In this document: piece by piece, positions 18,429-26,530 of the stretch
Numbering within the stretch: the stretch's first letter is position 1
Layout: every line of letters starts with the position of its first letter
DNA from: Chloroflexi bacterium CSP1-4
Lineage (GTDB): Bacteria > Chloroflexota > Limnocylindria > Limnocylindrales > CSP1-4
DNA length: 64,000 nucleotides
Reading direction: 5' to 3'
Assembly (NCBI GenBank): GCA_001443375.1
Contig: LDXM01000013.1
Location: 1 to 64,000, forward strand
Notes under the pieces: model-generated
Told to the model about the DNA's origin: nothing
The model's database searches: none
What the model saw: the letters and a program-made list of their open reading frames with translations, nothing else
Made by a program: the position numbers and the translations under genes

Positions 18429-20297
18429 CTACAGGTCCACGACCGGCCGATACCGGAGGATGGGCTCGCCGTTCGCGGGCGCACGCGGCGGATCGGCAGG
18501 CATGACGTGCCGTTCCACGGCGGCTGCCTGCATCGCCGGCTCGAAGACCGCGAACTGGGCCTTGCCGCGGGCCTTCGCCGTGTACATCGCCACGTCGGCA
18601 TTGCGGAGCAACTCGTCAGGCCGCTCGGACCGGTCGTTGGTCGACGCTATCCCGATGCTCGCGCCCATGGTCACATCCCGACCCTCGACACTGAAGGGAG
18701 CCTGGAGCGTGTCCACGAGGCGCCGGGCGATGAGCAGGGCACGTCCAAGGTCGGGCGCGTCGTCAAGGAGGACGGCAAACTCGTCACCTCCCAGCCGCGC
18801 CGGCAGGTCTCCGGTTCTCAGACACTTGCGGATCCGTTCGGCGACCGCGACCAGGACGTCGTCACCTGCAGCGTGGCCAAGCGTGTCGTTGACCAGCTTG
18901 AAGTCATCGAGGTCGACGAAGAGGACGGCCGGGACGCGGTCGCCTTCCTTGGCCACGTCGAGCCGCCGCTCAAGATCCTCGACCAACATCCTTCGGTTGG
19001 CCAGGTTCGTGAGCGGGTCGTGGTAGGCCTGGTAGCGCAGTTGGTCCCGCAGCTCCGAGACCCGGGCGAGCGAGGCTTCCAGTCGCCCGTTCTCGAGAGC
19101 GACGGCGGCCTGGCGGGAGACGGCCTCGAGCAGGTCGAGGTCGTCGGTGTCGAAGGTGCTGACGGCTCCACGGCGGTTGGCCACGAGGATCGCCCCGCTG
19201 ACGTGCGAATCTCCATGGAGCGGGGCTGCGATCAGGTCCACCAGCCCGAATGCCTCGGCGGAGCTCTCCTGCCCCTGACCCCGCGAGCGCGGGAGAAGGA
19301 GCGATCGACCATCGGAGGCGAGGCGAGCACGCAGCTCCGCGCGATGGTCCTCTGCGATCGGGTGCATCGGCTCGACACTCTCGCCCGGGCCGACGGTCAT
19401 GGCCAGCGCTTCGGCCGACTCGTTCCGCGGCAGGATCACGATCTCGGCAACGTCCGCCCGGAACATCCGGCGCAGATGCTCGAGGAGCGCCAGCATCACC
19501 GCCTCGAGGTCGGTCGAGCCCTCGAGGATCCGGCTCGCCTCGTAGAGCCACTCGAGCCTCTCGTGCTTCTGCCGCTCCCGGATGTATGCGCGGTAGGCGA
19601 GGAGCAGGGTGGCGACCGGGACAGCCAGAAGCCAGATGGCTCGTGGGTCGCTCCAGATGATCGTCACGCCCACGAGCGCGAGGCTCGTGTTCGTGAGCGG
19701 CACGATCGTTCCAAGCCCGACGATCTGCTTCAGCTGCGCGGGCTGCGGGCGGCCTTCCACGAGCGAGACGACCGTGGCGACGGCCACGACGCCGACGATG
19801 CTGGCCAGCATCGTCGCCGCGAAGGCCGCAACCCAATGGCTCGGCTCCAGGCTCGCGCCGCCGCCACTGAGACCATTGAACACCGCGACCGCGAGGCTCG
19901 CCTGCAAGGCGCAGAGGGCCAGATTGAAGGCCAACTTCATGGGCGCCTGTCGGCGGTACAGACCGAGCGCGACGGCAGCTCCCACGAGCTGCGCCACGAC
20001 GATGCCGGCCGGTGCGACGAAGAAGAGTCCCAGGACCACCGGGATCTCGTTCAGCGAGAACGACTCGGCCTCGCCGCGGAAGTGGACGTGGATGACGAAG
20101 ACCTCAGCCAGGAAGACGAGCCCGGCCAGCAACCACCATGGCATCGCCACGGGAGAGCTACTCGGCGCTACCGGACTGACCCAGGCCACGAATGCCCAGG
20201 CGGCGATCAACGCAAGGACGGCGTTGAACGTCCAGATCCGGGATTCGGGGCCGAAGGGGGGCCAGTCACGTGGGCGTGGCCGATTGATGAGGCGCAT
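18429..20297 (-). CDS. Membrane diguanylate cyclase (TM-GAF-GGDEF, truncated EAL)
   Basis: GGDEF proteins make c-di-GMP from two GTP. This 622-residue protein has about seven membrane segments (25-235), a coiled linker (about 236-255), a GAF-like sensor region (about 258-405) and a GGDEF domain (about 420-590). The domain has an intact GGDEF active site (503-507), DLDDFK metal residues and an inhibitory RxxD site RTGD (494-497), so it should be active and product-inhibited. The last residues, RYRPVVDL, are the first strand of an EAL domain cut off by a TAG. It follows the DUF5317 gene by 12 nt and precedes the c-di-GMP riboswitch. Confidence 0.9.
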   Translation of the reverse strand: MRLINRPRPRDWPPFGPESRIWTFNAVLALIAAWAFVAWVSPVAPSSSPVAMPWWLLAGLVFLAEVFVIHVHFRGEAESFSLNEIPVVLGLFFVAPAGIVVAQLVGAAVALGLYRRQAPMKLAFNLALCALQASLAVAVFNGLSGGGASLEPSHWVAAFAATMLASIVGVVAVATVVSLVEGRPQPAQLKQIVGLGTIVPLTNTSLALVGVTIIWSDPRAIWLLAVPVATLLLAYRAYIRERQKHERLEWLYEASRILEGSTDLEAVMLALLEHLRRMFRADVAEIVILPRNESAEALAMTVGPGESVEPMHPIAEDHRAELRARLASDGRSLLLPRSRGQGQESSAEAFGLVDLIAAPLHGDSHVSGAILVANRRGAVSTFDTDDLDLLEAVSRQAAVALENGRLEASLARVSELRDQLRYQAYHDPLTNLANRRMLVEDLERRLDVAKEGDRVPAVLFVDLDDFKLVNDTLGHAAGDDVLVAVAERIRKCLRTGDLPARLGGDEFAVLLDDAPDLGRALLIARRLVDTLQAPFSVEGRDVTMGASIGIASTNDRSERPDELLRNADVAMYTAKARGKAQFAVFEPAMQAAAVERHVMPADPPRAPANGEPILRYRPVVDL

Positions 20298-20309
20298 GGC
20301 AGGGCTCAG

Positions 20310-20891
20310 TCAGCCGCCGGTTTGCGGCGGCTCGCCAGCAGCGGGGACGACCATGCCGGGCAGGCGGTCGAAGGGCCGGCGCATGACGGCCAGGATGAAG
20401 ATGAACACCCCGGCACCGATGAGAACGTCGCCGACGCTGAAGACGTTGGCCAGGGGCAGTCCGCGCGGCAGGGCGAAGACGTCCGTGAGTGGCGCCAGCA
20501 CCACGTTGGCGCTGGTCATGCTGTTCGAATAGCCGGCACCGAGGTGCTTCCCGAGCGCAGCGAGGGCATCCGGCGTGGTGGGCATGAAGCCTCCGTTGGC
20601 GACGATCGCCAGGAGGTTGGACGCAGCGCCGATGGCTACCAGCGGGAACGCGGGTTGCGGGATGTTGGCCAGCACGAAGAGCAACGTGGCGATGGTGGAC
20701 GCGACGTAGACGAGTGGCGCCACGTCGCCAAGCAGTTCGCCGGCCGGGCTCGAGAAGATGAGGAGTTGGGCCCCGAGGCTGAGGAGCGCCACGGCTGGCC
20801 AGCGGAAGCGGATGTGCCCGAGCGGCACGACCGAACCGCCGACCAGGAGCCCGACGATGAGAGCGACCACGAGCGGGTAGAGGATGAACAT
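20310..20891 (-). CDS. DUF5317-like membrane protein
   Basis: A 193-residue protein with about five hydrophobic segments (residues 3-22, 33-50, 60-84, 87-104 and 150-170), opening with FILYPLVVALIVGLLVGGS and containing GHIRFRWPAVALLSLGAQLL, as in the DUF5317 group. The ATG at 20891 has a GAGG ribosome site at 5 nt. It lies between an HD-GYP phosphodiesterase (52-nt gap) and a GGDEF cyclase (12-nt gap), so it is probably part of the c-di-GMP operon. A sensory or scaffold role is guesswork; the family function is unknown to me. Confidence 0.7.
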   Translation of the reverse strand: MFILYPLVVALIVGLLVGGSVVPLGHIRFRWPAVALLSLGAQLLIFSSPAGELLGDVAPLVYVASTIATLLFVLANIPQPAFPLVAIGAASNLLAIVANGGFMPTTPDALAALGKHLGAGYSNSMTSANVVLAPLTDVFALPRGLPLANVFSVGDVLIGAGVFIFILAVMRRPFDRLPGMVVPAAGEPPQTGG

Positions 20892-20943
20892 GGCTACCTC
20901 GCGCTTGGAGACGGGCGCGCCGTGGCCAAGAACGGCGGCGGAT

Positions 20944-22476
20944 TCATGCGGCCGGCCCGATCGCCTCGGCGGACGGGTCGACGCAGTGGTCGATGGCGGC
21001 CACGCCGAAGGCTTGCTTCCCGAAGATCGGCGCCGGTTCAGGCGAAGGCTGGTGGACCTGGACCGCACCGCGGTCGAGAAGACGCAGGAACGCTCCGACG
21101 ACGAGCGGGTCCCACTGACTGCCCGCACCCCGACGCAGGTGGTCAAGTGCCACGGCAACGGGCATCGCGGCCCGATACGGGCGATCGGCAGTCATCGCAT
21201 CAAAGGCATCGGCGACGGCCACGATGCGACTACCGAGCGGGATCGCCTCTCCCGCAAGGCCCTGCGGGTAGCCGTGGCCGTCCCAGCGCTCGTGGTGATG
21301 GAGGACGATGCCGGCACCGTCTCGGAAGAGCTCGAAGTGCACCAGGATCTTGGCGCCGATCTCGGTGTGCAGCCACATCGCGGCCTTCTCCTCGTCGTCG
21401 AGCGGGCCGGCCTTGAGGAGCACTCGGTCGGGTACGCCGATCTTGCCCAGGTCGTGGACACTCGCGGCCTGCTCGACAAGAGCGACCGCATCCTCGTCAA
21501 GACCCAGTTCGCGAGCGAGATCGGCGGCGTAGACGGCGACGCGTTCTGAATGGTGGAACGTCGACCGGTCCCGATGGTCCACGATCTGGGCCAGCGATCG
21601 GACAGCCGCTTGCGTCTGCGTCTCCAAAAGCCGAATGTGCTGGAGCGCCCGGCCGATCACCGCGCTGGGCGCCGCAAGGAGGGCGGTCCAGATGGGCTCG
21701 ACCATCCAGATCAGCGCGAAGAGCGCGCCAAGCGTTTCGGCGCCGATCTCCATCAGCAGCGTTCGCGTCCAGTTGGTGCGCAGGATGTACACGAGCGACT
21801 GCTCGGAGGCGATGGCGATGATCGCGCTGGTCAGCAGCCAATTGACGACGTAGTACGTGGCGCCGGCGGCGATCAGGATCCCGAGCCATGGGATGTGCTG
21901 ATCACCGTACTCGATGGTTCGCCGGGCGGCGTCCCATGGGCTGCCGATGAGCCCGATCGCGAAGGAAGTGACCGAGGCCGTCAGGACGAACGCCGAGACG
22001 TTGAAGACGACCTTGAGCAGAGGCCGACGCCCCACGAGTTCCTCGAAGAGAACGGCCAGGCCGATGGCCGCGGCGGCCCACGGCGCGGGGACGAGCAGCA
22101 GGATCGCGATGTGTGCGATGGTGGCGACCGAGACCTCGCCACCGCGCGACAGCGGCACGGCGACGAACTCGAGCGCTGCGGCAAGGATCGTCAGGAGGAT
22201 CGCAACGGAGATCCACGTCGAGGCCGCCTCTTGCCAGGTGGTCGGCAGGAACAGCGAGCAGGCCGCGAGCACCGCAACCACGACCACGAGGCGCCGGATG
22301 CTCGCCCGCAGCCAGCGTCCGGGCGAGACCGAGGAGAGGATCCCCGGGCGCGGCGGAGCGTCGTGTAGCCGACCCGCGATCTCCAACGTGTGCGTTCCCT
22401 CAGCCTTCGGTGAAGCGCGCGCACGCTCGATGCACGCTCCCGCTGATGATGCGTGGCTCCCTGGCACCGGGCACAT
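20944..22476 (-). CDS. Membrane HD-GYP c-di-GMP phosphodiesterase
   Basis: HD-GYP enzymes hydrolyse c-di-GMP to pGpG or GMP using an HD metal centre. The 510-residue protein has about seven to eight membrane segments (60-275) and a C-terminal HD-GYP domain (about 295-440) with HSERV, HDLGKIG (341-347) and HHHERWDGHGYP (393-404, containing the GYP triplet). All signature residues are present, so activity is expected. The start is uncertain: ATG 22476 gives a roughly 55-residue pre-membrane tail without a visible ribosome site. It is first in the operon with the DUF5317 and GGDEF genes, back to back with trpS. Confidence 0.88.
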   Translation of the reverse strand: MCPVPGSHASSAGACIERARASPKAEGTHTLEIAGRLHDAPPRPGILSSVSPGRWLRASIRRLVVVVAVLAACSLFLPTTWQEAASTWISVAILLTILAAALEFVAVPLSRGGEVSVATIAHIAILLLVPAPWAAAAIGLAVLFEELVGRRPLLKVVFNVSAFVLTASVTSFAIGLIGSPWDAARRTIEYGDQHIPWLGILIAAGATYYVVNWLLTSAIIAIASEQSLVYILRTNWTRTLLMEIGAETLGALFALIWMVEPIWTALLAAPSAVIGRALQHIRLLETQTQAAVRSLAQIVDHRDRSTFHHSERVAVYAADLARELGLDEDAVALVEQAASVHDLGKIGVPDRVLLKAGPLDDEEKAAMWLHTEIGAKILVHFELFRDGAGIVLHHHERWDGHGYPQGLAGEAIPLGSRIVAVADAFDAMTADRPYRAAMPVAVALDHLRRGAGSQWDPLVVGAFLRLLDRGAVQVHQPSPEPAPIFGKQAFGVAAIDHCVDPSAEAIGPAA

Positions 22477-22530
22477 AGCCCGATAGTCCCGGCCGAGATC
22501 ACCTCGCCCGCCGGTGGTCGGGCCCCCTGC

Positions 22531-22544
22531 TAGACTCGCCGGCC
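22531..22544 (+). promoter_or_regulatory. Probable leaderless promoter of trpS
   Basis: TAGACT (22531-22536) preceded by GC ends 8 nt before the trpS ATG. The same octamer GCTAGACT stands before the next gene, at 23561-23568. Confidence 0.5.
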
Positions 22545-23549
22545 ATGAGCGCCTCTGTCGCGACCCCGTCCCGCAGCCGCGTCTTCAGCGGCGTCCAGCC
22601 GTCCGGCCTGCCGCACATCGGCAACTACCTGGGCGCCTTCCGCAACTACATCGCGATGCAGGAGACTCACGACGCGATCTACTGCATCGTCGACTACCAC
22701 GCCCTCACGAGCACCCACGACGCGGAGCTGATCCGACTCAACACGTACGAGATGGCGCTGGGCCTGCTGGCCCTGGGGCTCGACCCCGAGCGGGCGACCC
22801 TCTTCCGCCAGTCTGACCGCCCCGAGCACGTCGAACTCTCCTGGCTCTTCGCCACGGTCACGCCGGTGACCTGGGTGGAGCGCACGCCCTCGTTCAAGGA
22901 GAAGAGGCGCAACCAGCCCGAGGACGTCAACCACGGGCTGCTCACGTACCCCATCCTGCAGGCGGCCGACATCGCCATCTACCACGCGAAGTACGTGCCG
23001 GTGGGCAAGGACCAGGCGGCACACCTGGAGCTGGCGAGGGAGATCGTGCGCGCCTGGAACGCCCGCTATGGCGACTACTTCGTCGAGCCGCGGGCCGTCT
23101 TCACCGACTCGCCCATCGTCAAGGGCACCGACGGCGTCAACAAGATGTCGAAGTCCCTGGGCAACGTCATCGACATCTTCGCCGAGCCCGACGTGGTGCG
23201 GAAGCAGGTCATGTCGATGGTCACCGACACCCAGCGCATCCTGCGCACGCAGCCCGGCCGCCCCGAGGTGTGCAACGTCTGCCAGCTGCACCGCTTCTTC
23301 GGCGCCGACTACGAGGTCATCTGGGACGGCGAGCGCACGGCCCGCACCGGCTGCGTCGACACGAAGCGCCTGCTGGCCGAGCGCATGATCGACTTCTTCG
23401 CCAGCGCTCGGGAGCGCCGCGCCAAGCTGGCCGCGAAGCCCGGCTACGTCGAGGAGGTACTGCGCGCGGGCGCCGAGCGGCTGGCGCCGCTGGCGCGGGA
23501 GTCGATGGGCGAGTGCCACGCGCGGATGGGGCTCGGCCCGCTCCGCTGA
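22545..23549 (+). CDS. trpS: Tryptophanyl-tRNA synthetase
   Basis: TrpS charges tRNA-Trp using ATP. The 334-residue class I synthetase has VFSGVQPSGLPHIGNYLGA near the N-terminus, holding the HIGN form of the HIGH motif (24-27), and NKMSKSLGN for the KMSKS loop (about 200-208). The QAADIAIY tryptophan-binding stretch is also present. The length is normal. ATG 22545 is 8 nt after TAGACT with no ribosome site, consistent with leaderless translation. Confidence 0.95.
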   Translation: MSASVATPSRSRVFSGVQPSGLPHIGNYLGAFRNYIAMQETHDAIYCIVDYHALTSTHDAELIRLNTYEMALGLLALGLDPERATLFRQSDRPEHVELSWLFATVTPVTWVERTPSFKEKRRNQPEDVNHGLLTYPILQAADIAIYHAKYVPVGKDQAAHLELAREIVRAWNARYGDYFVEPRAVFTDSPIVKGTDGVNKMSKSLGNVIDIFAEPDVVRKQVMSMVTDTQRILRTQPGRPEVCNVCQLHRFFGADYEVIWDGERTARTGCVDTKRLLAERMIDFFASARERRAKLAAKPGYVEEVLRAGAERLAPLARESMGECHARMGLGPLR

Positions 23550-23562
23550 CGGGGGCAGGCGC

Positions 23563-23574
23563 TAGACTCGACCG
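23563..23574 (+). promoter_or_regulatory. Probable leaderless promoter of the AI-2E-type permease gene
   Basis: TAGACT (23563-23568) ends 6 nt before ATG 23575, in the 25-nt gap after trpS. The permease therefore has its own start despite sitting so close to trpS. Confidence 0.5.
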
Positions 23575-24786
23575 ATGCTGGGGCCGATGGAGGACCGCGA
23601 ACGCCGCTGGCTGGGCGCGCTGCTCGTGCTGGGCACGATGACCGTGGCCGTGATCCTCATCGGCCAGGTCGCGGCAATCGTCAGCTACTTCAGCGACATC
23701 ATCCTGATCTTCTTCCTCGCCTGGCTGCTGGCCTTCATCCTCTCGCCGGTCCCGACCACGGTCGAGCGCTGGGTGCCAAGCCTGCCGCGGATCATCGTCG
23801 TGGTCGTCACCTACCTCGTGCTGCTGGTCGGCCTGCTGCTCGTGGCCATCGTCACGGCGCAGGCGCTGGCCGGCTCGATCTCGGCCTTCATCGACAGCCT
23901 GCCCGGCATCGCCGCCTCACTGCCGGAGCTCCTGGCCCCGTGGCAGCGGCTGCTCGACCAGTTCGGCCTGCGGATCGACCTGCTGTCATCGGCCCGGACG
24001 GTCCTCGACGCTGCTGCGTCGTTCGGCGGCACCCTGGTGGGTCCGCTGACCGACCTCGCCCTGGCCAGCCTCTCGATCGTCGGCAACCTCGTGCTCGTCC
24101 TGGTCTTCTCGCTCTACATCGTCATGGACCGGGACCGGATGCTCGACTTCGTGGGCCGCCTCGTCCCGCCGCGCTACGGGGCCGAGTTCCGGCTGCTGCG
24201 CACGAGCATGGCGCGCTCCTTCGGCGGCTTCCTGCGCGGACAAGCCATCCTCGGCCTCGTCTACGGCGCGGTGGCCGTGGTCACCCATGTGGTGCTTGGC
24301 CTCGAATTCACCGGCGCCTCGGCCGTCCTGTCCGGCGTGCTGATGGCCGTGCCCTTCTTCGGGCCCTTCTTCGCCTGGGCGCCGCCGGTCATCGTGGCCA
24401 TCCTCACCGCGCCCGACCAGGTCGGGCTGACCCTGGCCATCATGGGCCTCGCGCTGCTCGCGGAGATGAACGTCATGCAGCCGCGCATCATGGCCGACAC
24501 GGTGGGCATCCATCCGCTCGTCGTCCTCGCCTCGGTGATCATCGGCGCGAAGCTGGCCGGCATCCCCGGCGCGATCTTCAGCGTGCCCATCGCGGCCGTC
24601 CTGTCGAGCTTCTTCTTCTACTACCTGAACCGCTCGGCACTCGCGGCCGGTGACGTGGCCACGCGCGCGGCGCGGGTGGTGGAGGCACGCGAAGGGCGGC
24701 CCATCCGGGTGCCCACGCCCCCCACGGCGGCCGACGAGATCGGGGGCGGCTTCGAGCCTCCCCAGGCGCCCCAGCCGGGCACGTGA
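23575..24786 (+). CDS. AI-2E family transporter
   Basis: A 403-residue membrane protein of the AI-2E/PerM family with about eight hydrophobic segments, including IILIFFLAWLLAFILSPV near the N-terminus, a long central extramembrane part (about 95-150) and the family block GPFFAWAPPVIVAILTAP. Members have been linked to autoinducer-2 export, Na+/H+ exchange or small-molecule efflux, so the substrate is open. The C-terminal 50 residues are polar and Pro-rich. Its stop overlaps the surE GTG as GTGA. Confidence 0.85.
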   Translation: MLGPMEDRERRWLGALLVLGTMTVAVILIGQVAAIVSYFSDIILIFFLAWLLAFILSPVPTTVERWVPSLPRIIVVVVTYLVLLVGLLLVAIVTAQALAGSISAFIDSLPGIAASLPELLAPWQRLLDQFGLRIDLLSSARTVLDAAASFGGTLVGPLTDLALASLSIVGNLVLVLVFSLYIVMDRDRMLDFVGRLVPPRYGAEFRLLRTSMARSFGGFLRGQAILGLVYGAVAVVTHVVLGLEFTGASAVLSGVLMAVPFFGPFFAWAPPVIVAILTAPDQVGLTLAIMGLALLAEMNVMQPRIMADTVGIHPLVVLASVIIGAKLAGIPGAIFSVPIAAVLSSFFFYYLNRSALAAGDVATRAARVVEAREGRPIRVPTPPTAADEIGGGFEPPQAPQPGT

Positions 24787-25754
24787 GCGGAGCTCGCCGG
24801 CCCAGGCCCGCCCGCCCGGGCGCCGATCGGCCCGACGGAGAGGGACGCCACGACATCACGCGCGTCGAGCGGCGCGACGTGGACCGCGAGCGGGGTGAGC
24901 CGCTGGCGCACAGGGAACGCGGCGCGACGCGGCCGAGGGCCACGACCCGACAGGCCCGGCCGCTCGCCGAATGGGACACCCGACCGCGCATCCTGATCAC
25001 GAACGACGACGGCATCGAATCGCGCGGGCTGCTCTCGCTGAAGCAGGCGCTCGAGCCGCTGGGCGACGTGACGGTCGTGGCTCCGGACACGAACCAGTCC
25101 ACGGTGGGCCATCAGAAGACGCTCATGCGCCCGCTGCGCGTGCGCGAGCGGAAGTTGGCCGACGGCTCGCGCGGCTATTCGGTGGACGGCTCGCCGACCG
25201 ACGCGGTCAGCCTGGCCTTCCTGGGCTACTTCGGCGTCACCTTCGACCTCGTCGCCTCCGGCATCAACTACGGCGCCAACCTCGGCGACGACATCACCTA
25301 CTCGGGCACCGTCAGCGCGGCCATGGAGGCGGTCATCAACGGCTGCCCGGCCTTCGCCGTCTCGCAGGAGTACTACCAGCATCCCGACTTCTCGCTGGCG
25401 GCCGCGGCGGCGCACACGGCGGCCGTCAACATCCTCGAGCACGGCCTCGGCCCGGGCGAGCTGATCAACATCAACGTGCCGGCCATCCGGGCCGAGGAGT
25501 GCGAGGGCTTCGAGGTGACGCGCATGGGCCAGCGCATCTACCTGGACCAGCTCATCGAGCGGCTCGACCCGCGTGGCATCCCCTACTACTGGATCGGCGG
25601 TCCCCCGCCCTCCGGCCTCGCCGAGCCGGGCACCGACTTCCACGCCGTGGTCAACCGCCGCATCGCGGTCACGCCCATCCAGCTCGACCTGACCGCGCGT
25701 CGCCTCATCGGCCGGCTGCGCAGCTGGGAGTGGCGGCTGCCTGACGAGGGTTGA
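24783..25754 (+). CDS. surE: 5'/3'-nucleotidase SurE
   Basis: SurE dephosphorylates nucleoside monophosphates with a divalent metal. The core begins with RILITNDDGIESRG (metal-binding Asp-Asp at about residue 74) and continues with VVAPDTNQSTVGH, YSVDGSPTDAV, SGINYGANLGDD and YSGTVSAAMEA, all typical. GTG 24783 overlaps the previous stop but gives a basic, disordered extension of about 67 residues before the core; no good start lies closer to the motif. The extension is unusual, and a downstream non-canonical start cannot be excluded. Confidence 0.9.
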   Translation: MSGARRPRPARPGADRPDGEGRHDITRVERRDVDRERGEPLAHRERGATRPRATTRQARPLAEWDTRPRILITNDDGIESRGLLSLKQALEPLGDVTVVAPDTNQSTVGHQKTLMRPLRVRERKLADGSRGYSVDGSPTDAVSLAFLGYFGVTFDLVASGINYGANLGDDITYSGTVSAAMEAVINGCPAFAVSQEYYQHPDFSLAAAAAHTAAVNILEHGLGPGELININVPAIRAEECEGFEVTRMGQRIYLDQLIERLDPRGIPYYWIGGPPPSGLAEPGTDFHAVVNRRIAVTPIQLDLTARRLIGRLRSWEWRLPDEG

Positions 25755-25811
25755 CCTACTGCGCCAACGACGCCATACTTACGGCGCATCTACGTACCAG
25801 AGGGTTGTGAT

Positions 25812-26123
25812 ATGGCGAATGTCGTCGGCGAGCGATTCCAGATCACCATCGACAAGCAGGTCCGGGAGGAACTGGGGATAAGGCCGGGTGACGTCGCCAT
25901 CGAACGCGTCGAGCACGGGCGGCTCGTCATCGACTTCATGCCGAAGCCCCATCGTGAGTCGTTGCTCGGCATCTTCCGACAGCCGGGGCAAGAGCCGATC
26001 ACCGACTGGCACGCCGTCAAGGAGCGGGCATGGGACGCCAGGGCCGATGAGATCATGGAAGTCCTGCGCAAGGACAGCGAACGCCATCGAACACAACCAG
26101 CCAAGAGTCAGAAGGCAGGATGA
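25812..26123 (+). CDS. AbrB/MazE-type antitoxin
   Basis: A 103-residue protein whose N-terminal half is a swapped-hairpin AbrB-like DNA-binding domain: VGERFQITIDKQVREELGIR, then PGDVAIERVEHGRLVIDF. The C-terminal half (about 48-103), with FRQPG and DWHAVKERAWDARADEI, is probably the toxin-binding tail. It overlaps the PIN-domain gene by 4 nt (ATGA), the standard order of antitoxin before toxin. It likely binds its own promoter at about 25755-25811; no clear operator was identified. Confidence 0.82.
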   Translation: MANVVGERFQITIDKQVREELGIRPGDVAIERVEHGRLVIDFMPKPHRESLLGIFRQPGQEPITDWHAVKERAWDARADEIMEVLRKDSERHRTQPAKSQKAG

Positions 26124-26530
26124 GGAAGCCGGGCCGAGTCTTCTGCGACTCGAGCGTTCTCATCCGCTACTTCGCCGAGGATGATCCGCCGCGGGCGTTT
26201 GCCGCCGCCGGTCTCATCGAGAGCGATGCAACCCTTGTGATCTCGACCGGCGTGATCCTCGAGGTGGTCCATGTCCTGCGCACGAAACACGGCATCGGCA
26301 ACCCGCGCGTGGGCGAGGGCCTGATCCGTTTCCTGACGAGGGAACAGGTGGAGCTGGTGGACGCGGATCGAGCGACCGCGGTCGCTGGCCTGAAGTGGAC
26401 GCTGCGGAACTCCGCGCGCCGCATCCCGGACGCCATCATGGCGGCGGCAGCGGAACATGCCGGCTGTGACGCGATCGCGACGTTCGACGAGGACTTCGCC
26501 TCACCATCCGTCCCGGTGCGGCTGCTCTGA
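26120..26530 (+). CDS. PIN-domain RNase toxin (VapC-like)
   Basis: A 136-residue PIN-domain protein. The conserved acidic residues are in place: VFCDSSVLIRYF (first Asp), VILEVVHVL (Glu), IPDAIMAAAA and IATFDEDF (C-terminal Asp residues). Such toxins cut tRNA or rRNA under stress and are held by the upstream antitoxin. The last 30 nt overlap the 3' end of the FAD oxidoreductase gene on the other strand, so the two transcripts are partly antisense. Confidence 0.86.
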   Translation: MRKPGRVFCDSSVLIRYFAEDDPPRAFAAAGLIESDATLVISTGVILEVVHVLRTKHGIGNPRVGEGLIRFLTREQVELVDADRATAVAGLKWTLRNSARRIPDAIMAAAAEHAGCDAIATFDEDFASPSVPVRLL

